DNA from: Haemophilus parahaemolyticus
GTDB taxonomy: Bacteria > Pseudomonadota > Gammaproteobacteria > Enterobacterales > Pasteurellaceae
Direction of reading: 5' to 3'
Assembly (NCBI RefSeq): GCF_002015035.1
Contig: NZ_MUXY01000001.1
Location: 757,723-821,722 of the forward strand
Length of the DNA: 64,000 nt
Shown: piece after piece, positions 35,033-46,098 of the stretch
Numbering within the stretch: the first letter of the stretch is position 1
Layout of the letters: each line of letters opens with the position of its first letter
Notes under the pieces: model-generated
The model's input: only the letters and a program-made list of their open reading frames with translations
Databases searched by the model: none
What the model was told of the DNA's origin: nothing
Program-made: the position numbers and the translations under genes

Positions 35033-36548
35033 ATGCCATACTCAATTGAAGATCTATCATCGCTACCTGTTTTTGCTCATCCAATAAATCTGCTTGCACT
35101 AATGGATTTTGCACTAAATAATCTGCTTCAAATTGCAACGCCCAATCGTTTTGGTCAATGTGTAATTTCAATGTCTTTGGCATTACGCTGGCTTGACGTG
35201 AGCGGTTAAATAACACGGCCAAACGGAACAAACGCAACAGTGTTAAAATATCACGATATTGATAGCGGCTAGTACTGCGTAAATCACTCTTCTTAAAGCC
35301 TTTCAAATGGAAACGTATCAAGATTGCCAACAAGGCTTGTTGTTCATCATCAAAGCCCGCTAACGTTGCATTCGAAATAATATATGCCGAATGTTTGTTT
35401 ACATTATTGTGGTTAATGACGATCCCGATTTCGTGTAATAAACTTGCCCATTTAACCAGCTCGCGTAGCTCCGCCACTTGATGACGGTTTTTCCACATTT
35501 TTACTTGGTCAAAAAGCGAAAGTGCGGTATGTTCAACGCGGTGAGCTTGCGCTTTATCAATATTGAATTGAATAGCTAACGCCTGTGCAGTACGTTGGCG
35601 AATGTCGTCCACTTGGAAATATTTTTCCAAGCCGTACATCAACCCTTCACGTAATGCTCCATCAGAATAACGCATACTTTCAATTTTGAACGTGTGGAAT
35701 AATGCCAATAAAATCGCCAAACCTGGCACAAGCACATCCGCTCGTTCTTCAATCAAACCTTTAAGCTGAATTTCTTTTAGTGAATCAAATTTTAAGCAGG
35801 CTTGAATAATGTTTTTTAAGCGTTTTTCGGTAATCAAACCATCACGAAAACCGTTTGAAATTAACACTTTAGAAACGGTTTTGATTGTGCCAGATGATCC
35901 CAACACGTGTTGCCAGCCAAGTGAACAATATTCGGTTTCTAAATCTTCTAATTTTTCCATCGCCAGCTGATACGCTGATTGAAAGCGTGCTTCACTTAGC
36001 TTTCCTTGGGGGAAAAAACGCTTAGCAAAACTCACACAGCCCATATGTCGGCTTTCAGCACGAATTGGCGTGAAATCATCACCAATGGTCATTTCAGTTG
36101 AACCACCACCAATATCCACCACTAATTTTCTGCCTTTTTCTGGCTGGGTATGGCTGACGCCTGAATAGATAAGACGAGCTTCATCTTGTCCAGAAATGAT
36201 TTGAATAGGGAAGGGGAAAATAGCTTGAGCCTGTTTCAGAAATTCATCATTATTTAATGCACGGCGCAGGGTGTAGGTGCCGACAACCTTCACATTTTCA
36301 GCAGAAAAACCTTGCAAACGATCAGCAAAAAGCGATAAGCAAGCCAATCCACGATCCATTGCTTCTTGATTTAAAATACGATTTTCATCTAAGCCATCCG
36401 CCAAACGAACGCGGCGTTTTAGGCGAGAAAGTACTTGGATTGAACCGTTTACAATTCGAGCGACAATCATATGAAAGCTATTCGAACCAAGATCGATAGC
36501 AGCAAATTCGCGAGGCTGTTCGGCAGGCGTTCGGGTTTCCACAGGCAT
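35031..36548 (-). CDS. ppx: Exopolyphosphatase / guanosine pentaphosphate phosphohydrolase
   Basis: A 505-residue member of the Ppx/GppA family (ASKHA fold). It hydrolyses inorganic polyphosphate and/or pppGpp. The phosphate-1 motif is AIDLGSNSFHMIV near the N-terminus, followed by SGQDEARLIY, VVDIGGGSTEM and GSSGTIKTV. A C-terminal HD-like domain (LLHEIGIVINHNNVNKH) follows. Ppx and GppA cannot be told apart with certainty here. Divergent from tmaR. Confidence 0.88.
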   Translation of the reverse strand: MPVETRTPAEQPREFAAIDLGSNSFHMIVARIVNGSIQVLSRLKRRVRLADGLDENRILNQEAMDRGLACLSLFADRLQGFSAENVKVVGTYTLRRALNNDEFLKQAQAIFPFPIQIISGQDEARLIYSGVSHTQPEKGRKLVVDIGGGSTEMTIGDDFTPIRAESRHMGCVSFAKRFFPQGKLSEARFQSAYQLAMEKLEDLETEYCSLGWQHVLGSSGTIKTVSKVLISNGFRDGLITEKRLKNIIQACLKFDSLKEIQLKGLIEERADVLVPGLAILLALFHTFKIESMRYSDGALREGLMYGLEKYFQVDDIRQRTAQALAIQFNIDKAQAHRVEHTALSLFDQVKMWKNRHQVAELRELVKWASLLHEIGIVINHNNVNKHSAYIISNATLAGFDDEQQALLAILIRFHLKGFKKSDLRSTSRYQYRDILTLLRLFRLAVLFNRSRQASVMPKTLKLHIDQNDWALQFEADYLVQNPLVQADLLDEQKQVAMIDLQLSMA

Positions 36549-36772
36549 TAAACTTTCCTTAAAAGGTAAAATACAAAAAATATAGAAAATGGTTGGATTG
36601 TATCACTTTTTGCTCAAAACGGGCGAAAGTTCTCCCTTATAGTATAAAAATTTTGCTGATTATTTATTCAAACGCAGAAAGGTTTAGAAAAATTTTTGAC
36701 GAAAGAGCCTAAAAGGACTAGGATTTAGGCAGTTTTATCATCGTTCTTTCCATTAAGTTAGAGGATATTTTT

Positions 36773-37102
36773 ATGTCAGACGCACAAAAACGATCTTTCC
36801 AAGATATGTTGGACTACGTTCACCTATATCGCCTAAAAAACAAATTACACCGAGAAACCGCGGATAATGATCGCAAAATCCGCGATAACCAAAAACGTGT
36901 GTTATTGCTTGATAACTTATCGCAATATATCACTGATGAAATGAGCGTAACAGAAATTCGTGCGATTATTGCGAATATGCGTGATGACTACGAAAACCGT
37001 GTGGACGACTATATGATCCGCAATGCCGAGCTTTCAAAACAACGCCGTGAAATTCGTCAGAAAATGGCATTACATAAACAAGCACCTAAAGAAAAAGTAT
37101 AA
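36773..37102 (+). CDS. tmaR: TmaR, PTS regulator (formerly DUF496)
   Basis: A 109-residue coiled-coil protein very close to E. coli TmaR/YeeX; shared stretches include [16 protein letters not shown] and [15 protein letters not shown]. In E. coli TmaR clusters at a cell pole, is tyrosine-phosphorylated and sequesters enzyme I of the PTS. The tyrosine equivalent to E. coli Y72 is Y73 here (RDDYENRV). The ribosome binding site is AGAGGA. Monocistronic. Confidence 0.92.
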   Translation: MSDAQKRSFQDMLDYVHLYRLKNKLHRETADNDRKIRDNQKRVLLLDNLSQYITDEMSVTEIRAIIANMRDDYENRVDDYMIRNAELSKQRREIRQKMALHKQAPKEKV

Positions 37103-37239
37103 TTCTTTTTTCTTCCTAATAAGCATATGGTAATCCCATATGCTTTTCTTTTACGATATTTTATAAAAATAATCTCTAAGCTTGACGATATCGTTAAATC
37201 CATCGAAAATCGGACAATTTTTTAAAAATGTAACCGCTT

Positions 37240-40200
37240 ATGTACACAAACCTCCAATTCTCATTACCTAAAACCGACACAACATATCAAGATCATCAAA
37301 CGCTTGGCAATATTATCGGGCATTCTGACACGCTCGTTATCGCTCAATCTTCTGAGCAATTTCAAGGTGTTACCGTGGTGGTAACGCCTGATACTCGCAC
37401 AGCACTCCGCCTTGAAAAAGCATTGACAGCCTTTACCAAGCTACCTGTAGCAATGTTCCCCGATTGGGAAACTCTGCCTTACGATAATTTTTCTCCTCAT
37501 CAAGAGATTATTTCCGCTCGTCTTTCAGCTCTTTATCAATTGCAACAAGGCAAAAAACATATTTTTTTGCTACCGATTAGCACGCTTTTACAGAAAGTTT
37601 GCCCGCCAAGTTATTTGGCTAATCACGTTTTATTGATTAAAAAAGGCGACCAAACTAGCATTCAACAATTACGTTTGCAGCTTGAAAATGCAGGTTACCG
37701 CTCGGTAGAACAGGTCTTGGAACACGGCGAATATGCAGTGCGTGGTTCGTTGCTTGATCTTTACCCGATGGGGGCAAGTCAACCGTTTCGTTTAGATTTT
37801 TTTGGTGATGAGATTGACTCCATTCGCACCTTTGATGTGGACACGCAACGTACAATGAGTGAAATTCCCGAAATCAACCTGCTGCCTGCACACGAATTTC
37901 CGACCGACAGCAAAGGTATCGAGTTTTTCCGTGGCAAATTTCGCGAAACTTTCGCTAATATTCGCCACGAGCCTGAACACATTTATCATCAAGTGAGCAA
38001 AGGCATTTTGAATGCAGGCATTGAGTATTGGCAGCCGCTCTTTTTTGAGGAGATGGCAAGCCTGTTTGATTATCTGCCGAATCATTCGCTCTTTATAACC
38101 TTCGATGGCTTGCAAGAGAAAGCGGAACAATTCCGCCAAGATGCACAAAAACGCTTTGAAAATCGTATCGACCCGATGCGTCCGTTACTTGAACCAAGCA
38201 AACTTTGGTTTTCATTGGAAGAAATCAACCGCTTGTTGAAGGGCTATCCACGCTTAACGCTTACTTCAGAAAAAGTACGAAAAAGTGCAGCGAAAAGCAA
38301 TTTAAATGTAGCGAAATTACCCGATCTTGCAATTAATCCGCATTTGAAAAATCCATTTGCAAACTTTGAGGCATTCCGAGAAAAATTTAACGGCAATATC
38401 GTTTTTTCAGTGGAAACCGAAGGCAGACGCGAAACCTTGCTTGATTTGCTCGCACCGCTTAAGCTCAAACCCAAACAAATTAAAACGCTTAATGAGATCA
38501 AAGAGCCGATTTCATTGCTGATTTCAGCACTTGATCAAGGTTTTGTGATTGAAAATGCAGAAGAAACAAGCGGTGAAAATCTGGCAATCATTTGCGAAAC
38601 GGATTTATTGGGCGAACGTGTGCATCAACCAAAATCAGCCGATAAACGCAAAACAGTAAACCCTGATACGCTGATTCGTAATCTTGCCGAGCTTAAAATC
38701 GGGCAAGCAGTGGTGCATTTAGAAAATGGTGTGGGGCGTTATGCAGGCTTAACTGTGCTTGATGCGGGCGGAGTGAAAGCGGAATATGTGGTGCTGGAAT
38801 ATGCCAACGAAGCAAAACTTTATGTGCCTGTTGCCTCATTGCATCTGATTTCTCGCTACATTGGTGGGGCGGATGAAACTGCACCATTGCATAAATTAGG
38901 CTCAGAAGCGTGGGCGAAATCTCGCCAAAAAGCAGCAGAGAAAATCCGTGATGTAGCAGCAGAATTACTCGATGTTTACGCCAAACGTGAATCGCAAAAA
39001 GGCTTTGCCTTTGAATATAACCGAGAAGAATATGTGCGATTTAGCCAAACTTTCCCGTTTGAGGAAACCGAAGATCAGAAGTTGGCAATCAACGCTGTGG
39101 TCAGCGATATGTGCCAGCCGAAAGCGATGGATCGTCTTGTGTGTGGTGATGTTGGCTTTGGAAAAACGGAAGTCGCCATTCGTGCTGCTTTCCTTGCGGT
39201 GATGAACCATAAACAAGTGGCGATTTTAGTGCCGACCACACTGCTCGCTCAGCAACATTTTGATAATTTTAAAGATCGTTTTGCGAATTATCCAATCAAT
39301 ATCGAAGTACTCTCACGTTTTAAAACCGCAAAAGAGCAAAAAGAGATTTTGCAGAAAGTGGCAGAGGGGAAAATTGATATTTTGGTCGGTACGCATAAGT
39401 TATTGCAAGAAGACGTCCAATTCCACGATTTAGGCTTGCTGGTGATTGATGAAGAACACCGTTTTGGTGTGCGTCAGAAAGAGAAAATCAAGCAATTGCG
39501 TGCGAATATTGACATTCTTACGCTCACCGCAACGCCGATTCCGCGTACGCTCAATATGGCATTAAATGGTATGCGAGATTTATCAATTATCGCCAGCCCA
39601 CCAGCACGTCGCTTAACGATTAAAACCTTTGTACGACAAAGCGATGATTTGATTATTCGCGAGGCAATTCTACGTGAAATTCTACGTGGTGGACAAGTTT
39701 ATTATCTGCATAATGATGTAGCAACGATTGAAAATTGTGCCTCAAAATTGATGGAACTTGTACCTGAAGCACGTATTATCATCGGGCACGGACAGATGCG
39801 TGAACGTGAACTCGAACGGGTGATGAGTGATTTTTATCATCAGCGTTTTAATATTTTGGTCTGCTCGACCATTATTGAAACAGGGATCGATGTACCCACT
39901 GCAAATACCATTATTATTGAACGAGCAGATAAATTTGGCTTAGCACAATTGCATCAACTACGTGGACGAGTAGGACGTTCGCATCAACAGGCTTATGCTT
40001 ATTTGCTCACGCCGCATCCGAAAATGATGACCAAAGATGCACAGCAACGTTTAGAAGCCTTAAGTTCCATTGATAATTTAGGTGCTGGCTTTGTATTAGC
40101 AACGCACGATTTGGAAATCCGAGGTGCGGGCGAATTACTAGGGAGCGAACAGAGTGGGCAGATCGAATCTATCGGTTTCTCGCTTTATATGGACTTGCTC

Positions 40201-40698
40201 GAAAATGCAGTAAAAGCCTTGCAAGAAGGACGTGAGCCAAGTTTGGATGAGATTACGCAAAACCAAACAGAAATTGAGTTACGTATTCCTGCACTCTTAC
40301 CAGAGGATTACGTGCCAGATGTGAATATGCGATTATCGTTCTATAAACGCATTGCAAGTACAGAAAATGAGGAGGCATTGAAAGAGTTAAAAGTCGAACT
40401 TATCGACCGTTTCGGGTTATTACCAGAAGCGACAAAAAATCTATTCCAGATCACCCAAATTCGCCATTTAGCGAAAACATTAGGCTTGAAGAAAATCGAA
40501 GCAGGCATCAACGGTGGTTTCTTAGAATTTAAAGCAACCGCCACGCCTGACCCGATGAAATTCTTGCAATTGATTCAGCAAGATAAAACGGCTTATAAAT
40601 TTGATGGGCCGTTAAAATTTAAATTCACCAAGCCATTAGAAAACAATGAAGCACGCTTGCAGTTTGTTTCTGAGCTTATGGACACATTGGAGAAATAA
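37240..40698 (+). CDS. mfd: Transcription-repair coupling factor
   Basis: A 1152-residue DNA translocase that removes RNA polymerase stalled at lesions and recruits UvrA. The N-terminal UvrB-like domains (PDWETLPYDNFSPHQEIIS, RGSLLDLYPMG) are followed by the RNA-polymerase-interaction CarD-like domain (VVHLENGVGRYAGL). The SF2 motor follows, with Walker A GDVGFGKTE and DEEH (VIDEEHRFGVRQKEK), then the relay hairpin region (RGRVGRSHQQAYAYL) and the C-terminal TRCF domain. The start ATG 37240 overlaps an uptake-signal-like word and has no strong ribosome binding site. Confidence 0.97.
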   Translation: MYTNLQFSLPKTDTTYQDHQTLGNIIGHSDTLVIAQSSEQFQGVTVVVTPDTRTALRLEKALTAFTKLPVAMFPDWETLPYDNFSPHQEIISARLSALYQLQQGKKHIFLLPISTLLQKVCPPSYLANHVLLIKKGDQTSIQQLRLQLENAGYRSVEQVLEHGEYAVRGSLLDLYPMGASQPFRLDFFGDEIDSIRTFDVDTQRTMSEIPEINLLPAHEFPTDSKGIEFFRGKFRETFANIRHEPEHIYHQVSKGILNAGIEYWQPLFFEEMASLFDYLPNHSLFITFDGLQEKAEQFRQDAQKRFENRIDPMRPLLEPSKLWFSLEEINRLLKGYPRLTLTSEKVRKSAAKSNLNVAKLPDLAINPHLKNPFANFEAFREKFNGNIVFSVETEGRRETLLDLLAPLKLKPKQIKTLNEIKEPISLLISALDQGFVIENAEETSGENLAIICETDLLGERVHQPKSADKRKTVNPDTLIRNLAELKIGQAVVHLENGVGRYAGLTVLDAGGVKAEYVVLEYANEAKLYVPVASLHLISRYIGGADETAPLHKLGSEAWAKSRQKAAEKIRDVAAELLDVYAKRESQKGFAFEYNREEYVRFSQTFPFEETEDQKLAINAVVSDMCQPKAMDRLVCGDVGFGKTEVAIRAAFLAVMNHKQVAILVPTTLLAQQHFDNFKDRFANYPINIEVLSRFKTAKEQKEILQKVAEGKIDILVGTHKLLQEDVQFHDLGLLVIDEEHRFGVRQKEKIKQLRANIDILTLTATPIPRTLNMALNGMRDLSIIASPPARRLTIKTFVRQSDDLIIREAILREILRGGQVYYLHNDVATIENCASKLMELVPEARIIIGHGQMRERELERVMSDFYHQRFNILVCSTIIETGIDVPTANTIIIERADKFGLAQLHQLRGRVGRSHQQAYAYLLTPHPKMMTKDAQQRLEALSSIDNLGAGFVLATHDLEIRGAGELLGSEQSGQIESIGFSLYMDLLENAVKALQEGREPSLDEITQNQTEIELRIPALLPEDYVPDVNMRLSFYKRIASTENEEALKELKVELIDRFGLLPEATKNLFQITQIRHLAKTLGLKKIEAGINGGFLEFKATATPDPMKFLQLIQQDKTAYKFDGPLKFKFTKPLENNEARLQFVSELMDTLEK

Positions 40699-40706
40699 GA
40701 AAGTAC

Positions 40707-40770
40707 GCTTCAAGCGGTTGATTTTTGGCGAAAATTCGCAAGATATGACTAAAAACGAACCGCTTGAAGC
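40707..40770 (+). terminator. Inverted uptake-signal repeat after mfd
   Basis: GCTTCAAGCGGTT (40707-40719) and AACCGCTTGAAGC (40758-40770) are perfect 13-bp arms with a 38-nt loop, followed by ATTTTCT. Probable mfd terminator. Confidence 0.6.
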
Positions 40771-40799
40771 ATTTTCTAAAAAAATTAACAGAAATCTAT

Positions 40800-40827
40800 T
40801 TGACAGCAAAACGGAAATCTCTATAAT
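40800..40827 (+). promoter_or_regulatory. Sigma-70 promoter of the tRNA-Leu/tRNA-Gly unit
   Basis: TTGACA (40800-40805), 16 nt, TATAAT (40822-40827), then a GC-rich discriminator (CGCCCC) typical of stringently controlled stable-RNA promoters. Confidence 0.85.
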
Positions 40828-40865
40828 ACGCCCCATCAGTTCGCAACGCTGATAATTTAAACGTT

Positions 40866-40952
40866 GCCCGAGTGGCGGAATCGGTAGACGCAAGGGATTT
40901 AAAATCCCTCGCCTTTCGGGGCGTGCCAGTTCAAGTCTGGCCTCGGGCACCA
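40866..40952 (+). tRNA. tRNA-Leu (anticodon TAA)
   Basis: An 87-nt class II tRNA with a long variable arm (CTCGCCTTTCGGGGCGTG region) and encoded CCA. The acceptor stem is GCCCGAG/CTCGGGC, and the anticodon arm GGGAT-TTAAAAT-CCC gives TAA. First gene of a two-tRNA transcript. Confidence 0.96.
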
Positions 40953-40971
40953 TTTAAAATTACCCAAATAT

Positions 40972-41047
<76 letters not shown>

Positions 41048-41072
41048 TTTCTTACAATAGAAAATAAATGAT

Positions 41073-41094
41073 AGCACCTCAAGGTGCTTTTTTT
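41073..41094 (+). terminator. Terminator of the tRNA-Leu/Gly unit
   Basis: AGCACCT-CA-AGGTGCT (41073-41088) followed by TTTTTT. Confidence 0.9.
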
Positions 41095-41217
41095 ATATCA
41101 TTTTTTAATGATTTAATAGATTTTACGTTATTTAGCAAATGCACAAAACGTTTTAAAGTTATACCTGTGCTTATTTAAGAGTTGCTCAAGTATTCGTTTT
41201 GTGCAATAACTTTATGT

Positions 41218-43167
41218 CTAGCTATTCAACATTCCTTCCAATGCTTCCTGCACCTCTAGCCATTCTAGCTCAATCTCTTCTACTTTCTGTTTTGCAGAGA
41301 TCTGTTTGGCAAGCGTTTCTGTCAGTTGTGCTTTATTTTCCGCTTCGTAAATTTCACTGGTTGCGAGTAGCTCTTCGAGCTCATTTAACATTACTGTTGC
41401 CTTTTCTAGCTCTTTCTCAAGCTGAGTAATTTTTTTACGAAGTGGAGCGGTTTGTTGGCGAAGTTCTGCCTCTAAACGTTTTTGCTCTTTGCGATCTTGT
41501 GCTGAAAGATTACCGCTTGCATTCACAGTTTCATTTGACGTTTCTTCACTGTTAGCGGTCAAATTTTCTGTTTTTTTTGCAGAAGCTAACGCAAGAGCAT
41601 TTTGTTCGTTTAGCCATTTTTGATAATCTTCTAAATCGCCTTTAAACTCCTCCACTTTATGGTCGTGCACTAAATAAAATTCGTTCACGGTGCTACGTAA
41701 TAAGTGGCGATCGTGCGAAACTACTACGAGCGAGCCTTCATAATAGGTTAATGCATCAGTGAGGGCTTGTCGCATTTCTAAATCAAGATGGTTGGTCGGC
41801 TCATCCAATAAGAGTAAATTCGGGCGTTGCCATACAATTAAGGCAAGTACCAGACGGGCTTTTTCACCGCCTGAGAAAGATCCGATCGCTTGTTTCACTT
41901 TATCACCTTTGAAATCAAATCCTCCCAAATAATTGCGTAACTCCTGTTCCGTTTTTTCAGGAGCTAGCTTTTCCAGATGCCAGAGAGGGCTTTCATCAAA
42001 ACGTAGCGTATCAACTTGGTGCTGTGCGAAGTAGCCTAACTGTACGCCTTTTGCGAGTTGCACTTGCCCTGACTGAGCTACGATTTCCTCCGCCAGTAGT
42101 TTAATCAATGTGGATTTACCCGCACCGTTTCGCCCTAAAAGCCCGATGCGAGAACCTGGTACAAGGTTAAGTTTAACTGATTTCAGCACTGTTTTATCGC
42201 CATAACCCGCCTCAACATTTTCCATCATCAATAGCGGGCTTGGTAAGCTCAATGGTGGACGGAACTCAAATTCAAACGGGGAATCCGCATAGGCTGGAGC
42301 AATCAGTTCCATTTTTTCCAAGGCTTTAATACGGCTTTGAGCCTGCTTGGCTTTAGTGGCTTTAGCTTTGAAGCGGTCGATAAAACTTTGTAAATGAGCC
42401 ACCTTGCGTTGCTGTTGCTGATAAGCCGCATTTTGTTGACTGATTTTAGTCGCACGCTGAATTTCAAACGAGGTGTAATTACCTGTGTATTCATTCAATT
42501 TTTGGTGCTCAATATGAATAACGTGGTCTATGATTGGATCAAGAAAATCTCGGTCGTGGGAAATGAGTATGAGCGTGCCATGATAATTGGCGAGCCAGCG
42601 TTCTAGCCAAATGACGGCATCCAAATCCAAGTGATTGGTTGGTTCATCAAGAAGCAATAAATCGGAACGACAAATTAGTGCTTGTGCTAAGTTTAGACGC
42701 ATACGCCAACCGCCCGAAAAAGATTTCACAGGAAAATTGAGTTGTTCGGTGCTAAAACCTAGGCCATTTAATAATGTTGCTGCACGAGATTGAATTGTCC
42801 ACGCATCAATGGTGTCTAATTGGGCATGTGTGGTGGCGATTAAATGACCATCGTTATCGTGGTTGGCTTGTTCAAGTTGTGCCATGAGTTGTGTGTATTC
42901 ACGGTCGCCTTGAATGACATAATCGATTGCGGAAATATCTAACGCAGGCGTTTCTTGGTTTACCCATGAAATTACCCAGTTTTTAGGCAGGCTTACTTCG
43001 CCACCTTCTGGTTGTAATTCATTTTTTAAAAGGGCAAAAAGCGAAGATTTACCGCAACCATTTTTTCCCACAAGCCCGACTTTTTGACCTGTGTGAATGG
43101 TAGCGGAAGTATTTTCTAAAAGTGTATTTAAACCGCGTTTTAAAATTAAATCTGTAAAAAAAATCAT
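41218..43167 (-). CDS. yheS: ABC-F ATPase YheS
   Basis: A soluble ABC-F protein with two ATP-binding cassettes and no membrane domain; ABC-F proteins act on the ribosome. Cassette 1 has GKNGCGKSS (about 34-42), FSGGWRMRL and LLLLDEPTNHLD. The interdomain linker is long and charged (KAKATKAKQAQSRIKALEKM). Cassette 2 has GRNGAGKST, FSGGEKARL and LLLLDEPTNHLD. A C-terminal coiled-coil region rich in Glu/Lys/Gln covers the last 120 residues. 649 residues; E. coli YheS is 637 with the same order of motifs. Confidence 0.93.
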   Translation of the reverse strand: MIFFTDLILKRGLNTLLENTSATIHTGQKVGLVGKNGCGKSSLFALLKNELQPEGGEVSLPKNWVISWVNQETPALDISAIDYVIQGDREYTQLMAQLEQANHDNDGHLIATTHAQLDTIDAWTIQSRAATLLNGLGFSTEQLNFPVKSFSGGWRMRLNLAQALICRSDLLLLDEPTNHLDLDAVIWLERWLANYHGTLILISHDRDFLDPIIDHVIHIEHQKLNEYTGNYTSFEIQRATKISQQNAAYQQQQRKVAHLQSFIDRFKAKATKAKQAQSRIKALEKMELIAPAYADSPFEFEFRPPLSLPSPLLMMENVEAGYGDKTVLKSVKLNLVPGSRIGLLGRNGAGKSTLIKLLAEEIVAQSGQVQLAKGVQLGYFAQHQVDTLRFDESPLWHLEKLAPEKTEQELRNYLGGFDFKGDKVKQAIGSFSGGEKARLVLALIVWQRPNLLLLDEPTNHLDLEMRQALTDALTYYEGSLVVVSHDRHLLRSTVNEFYLVHDHKVEEFKGDLEDYQKWLNEQNALALASAKKTENLTANSEETSNETVNASGNLSAQDRKEQKRLEAELRQQTAPLRKKITQLEKELEKATVMLNELEELLATSEIYEAENKAQLTETLAKQISAKQKVEEIELEWLEVQEALEGMLNS

Positions 43168-43183
43168 AATAAATTATCTAAAT

Positions 43184-43212
43184 ATGCTAAAATTATTAGC
43201 ATATTTTAGCAT
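43184..43212. promoter_or_regulatory. Dyad between yheS and yajG
   Basis: ATGCTAAAAT (43184-43193) and ATTTTAGCAT (43203-43212) are perfect 10-bp inverted arms with a 9-nt spacer, 17 bp upstream of the yheS start. An operator-like dyad; the regulator is unknown. Confidence 0.4.
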
Positions 43213-43389
43213 AATCAAAGAAGAGATGTTTGATTCATTCGTTTTACAATTTGTTCTATATTGAGCAGTCATATGGTTGTGTAATAGACTTGACTTCAGC
43301 CTTCGTTGCAATTAATAATCTATATCTCAAATTGAGATTTTTATACAACAAACAACACCTCTTAGTTAATTTACTTTTAAGGAAACACT

Positions 43390-43977
43390 ATGAAATTCTC
43401 TAAAAAAGCACTCTTTTTAGCAACAGCATTAACCTCTGCTGTGCTTGTAGGCTGCCAAGCACAATCTAATGTCTTGGTATTTAATACGCCATCTCCAACG
43501 GCAACGTTTAATACCAATAACCAAACCGCTGCAGTGAGCGTAAATACGCGCGATTTACGTACTTCACGCGAAGTTTCTTCTTACACCAAAAATGGCGAAG
43601 TGATCCGTTTAACTTCAAGTCCTGAAGTAGTGCAACTTTTACAACAAGCGGTACAACAAGATTTAAATGCAAAAGGTTTCCAATTAGTGCAAGGTGCTGC
43701 TAATGCGAACGTAACTGTGAATGTAAAACGTTTCTTCGCAACGGTCGAACAAGGCAATCTTCGCCATAAAACTAATGCGGAAGTAAATGTTGATATTACC
43801 GTGCAAGGTGCGAAAGGTAACTTCAATAAATCCTTTAATGCTACCCGTGGTTATGAAGGTGCGTTGGGGGCAGACAATAAAGACATTCAAAAAATCTTAA
43901 ACCAAGCCTATCAAGATGTGATCAACGCCATTTATAACGACAATGAAGTGGCAAATGCGATTCATCAATATAAATAA
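43390..43977 (+). CDS. yajG: YajG-family lipoprotein
   Basis: A 195-residue lipoprotein: signal peptide MKFSKKALFLATALTSAVLVGC with the lipobox LVGC and modified C22. The residue after Cys is Gln, consistent with outer-membrane sorting. The rest matches the YajG/DUF family layout (VNTRDLRTSREVSSYTKNG near the start of the mature part, then a beta-rich domain). Function unknown. AAGGA upstream of ATG 43390. Confidence 0.87.
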   Translation: MKFSKKALFLATALTSAVLVGCQAQSNVLVFNTPSPTATFNTNNQTAAVSVNTRDLRTSREVSSYTKNGEVIRLTSSPEVVQLLQQAVQQDLNAKGFQLVQGAANANVTVNVKRFFATVEQGNLRHKTNAEVNVDITVQGAKGNFNKSFNATRGYEGALGADNKDIQKILNQAYQDVINAIYNDNEVANAIHQYK

Positions 43978-44005
43978 GAAATTAGTATTCAGCTACTCAT
44001 CACTT

Positions 44006-44033
44006 AAAGACCATATCTACTCATATGGTCTTT
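44006..44033. terminator. Terminator between yajG and rnhA
   Basis: AAAGACCATAT and ATATGGTCTTT form an 11-bp stem with a 6-nt loop between the two convergent genes; it could act in both directions. Confidence 0.75.
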
Positions 44034-44079
44034 AAATAATATCTGATAATTTGAAATCACTTTTAGCGACAATTTTTTA

Positions 44080-44541
44080 TTATACTGATTCATACCCAAT
44101 ATCTTCCAAACTAGGATTATTCGCCCCTTGTTTGGCAAGTTCATCACAAATTTCATTTTCACGATGCCCTGAATGTCCTTTTACCCAAGCCCACTCTATC
44201 TGATGGCGTTGAATTTCTTGATCTAAAGCCATCCATAAATCTTTATTTTTAACTGGTTTTTTATCGCTAGTTTTCCAGTCATTTTTCTTCCAGTTAAAAA
44301 TCCATTTTTGAATACCGTTCTTCATATATTGGCTATCAGAATTTAGTATGACCATACAAGGTTCTTTAAGCATTGATAAAGCTTCAATCACTGCACGCAA
44401 TTCCATTCGATTATTTGTGGTTTGAAAATATCCCTTGCTCACTGTTTTTTCGTGTAGTTGGTAGCGTAATAAAATCCCGATACCGCCTTTTCCTGGGTTG
44501 CCTAAGCAAGAGCCATCAGTAAAAATTTCGACTTTTTTCAT
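44080..44541 (-). CDS. rnhA: Ribonuclease HI
   Basis: Degrades RNA in RNA-DNA hybrids. Catalytic residues: D in [13 protein letters not shown] in [13 protein letters not shown] in ILNSDSQYM and the final D in [13 protein letters not shown]. Start 44541 ([11 protein letters not shown]) gives 153 residues, near the E. coli 155. An in-frame ATG at 44574 would add 11 residues inside the argG terminator hairpin and is unlikely. Confidence 0.96.
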   Translation of the reverse strand: MKKVEIFTDGSCLGNPGKGGIGILLRYQLHEKTVSKGYFQTTNNRMELRAVIEALSMLKEPCMVILNSDSQYMKNGIQKWIFNWKKNDWKTSDKKPVKNKDLWMALDQEIQRHQIEWAWVKGHSGHRENEICDELAKQGANNPSLEDIGYESV

Positions 44542-44559
44542 TTTAGTTTTAAATACAAA

Positions 44560-44578
44560 GGGCGTGTTTAACACGCCC
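44560..44578 (-). terminator. Terminator hairpin after argG
   Basis: GGGCGTGT and ACACGCCC pair around TTA; TTTG follows on the minus strand. It sits just upstream of rnhA. Confidence 0.55.
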
Positions 44579-44616
44579 CTATATTATTGATTTTTATAAT
44601 AAATACCCTCTTTTAA

Positions 44617-46044
<1,428 letters not shown>

Positions 46045-46098
46045 TCATCTAAAATTTAGCGAAAATCGACCACATAAAATGAATAGAAAGAGTCTCAA

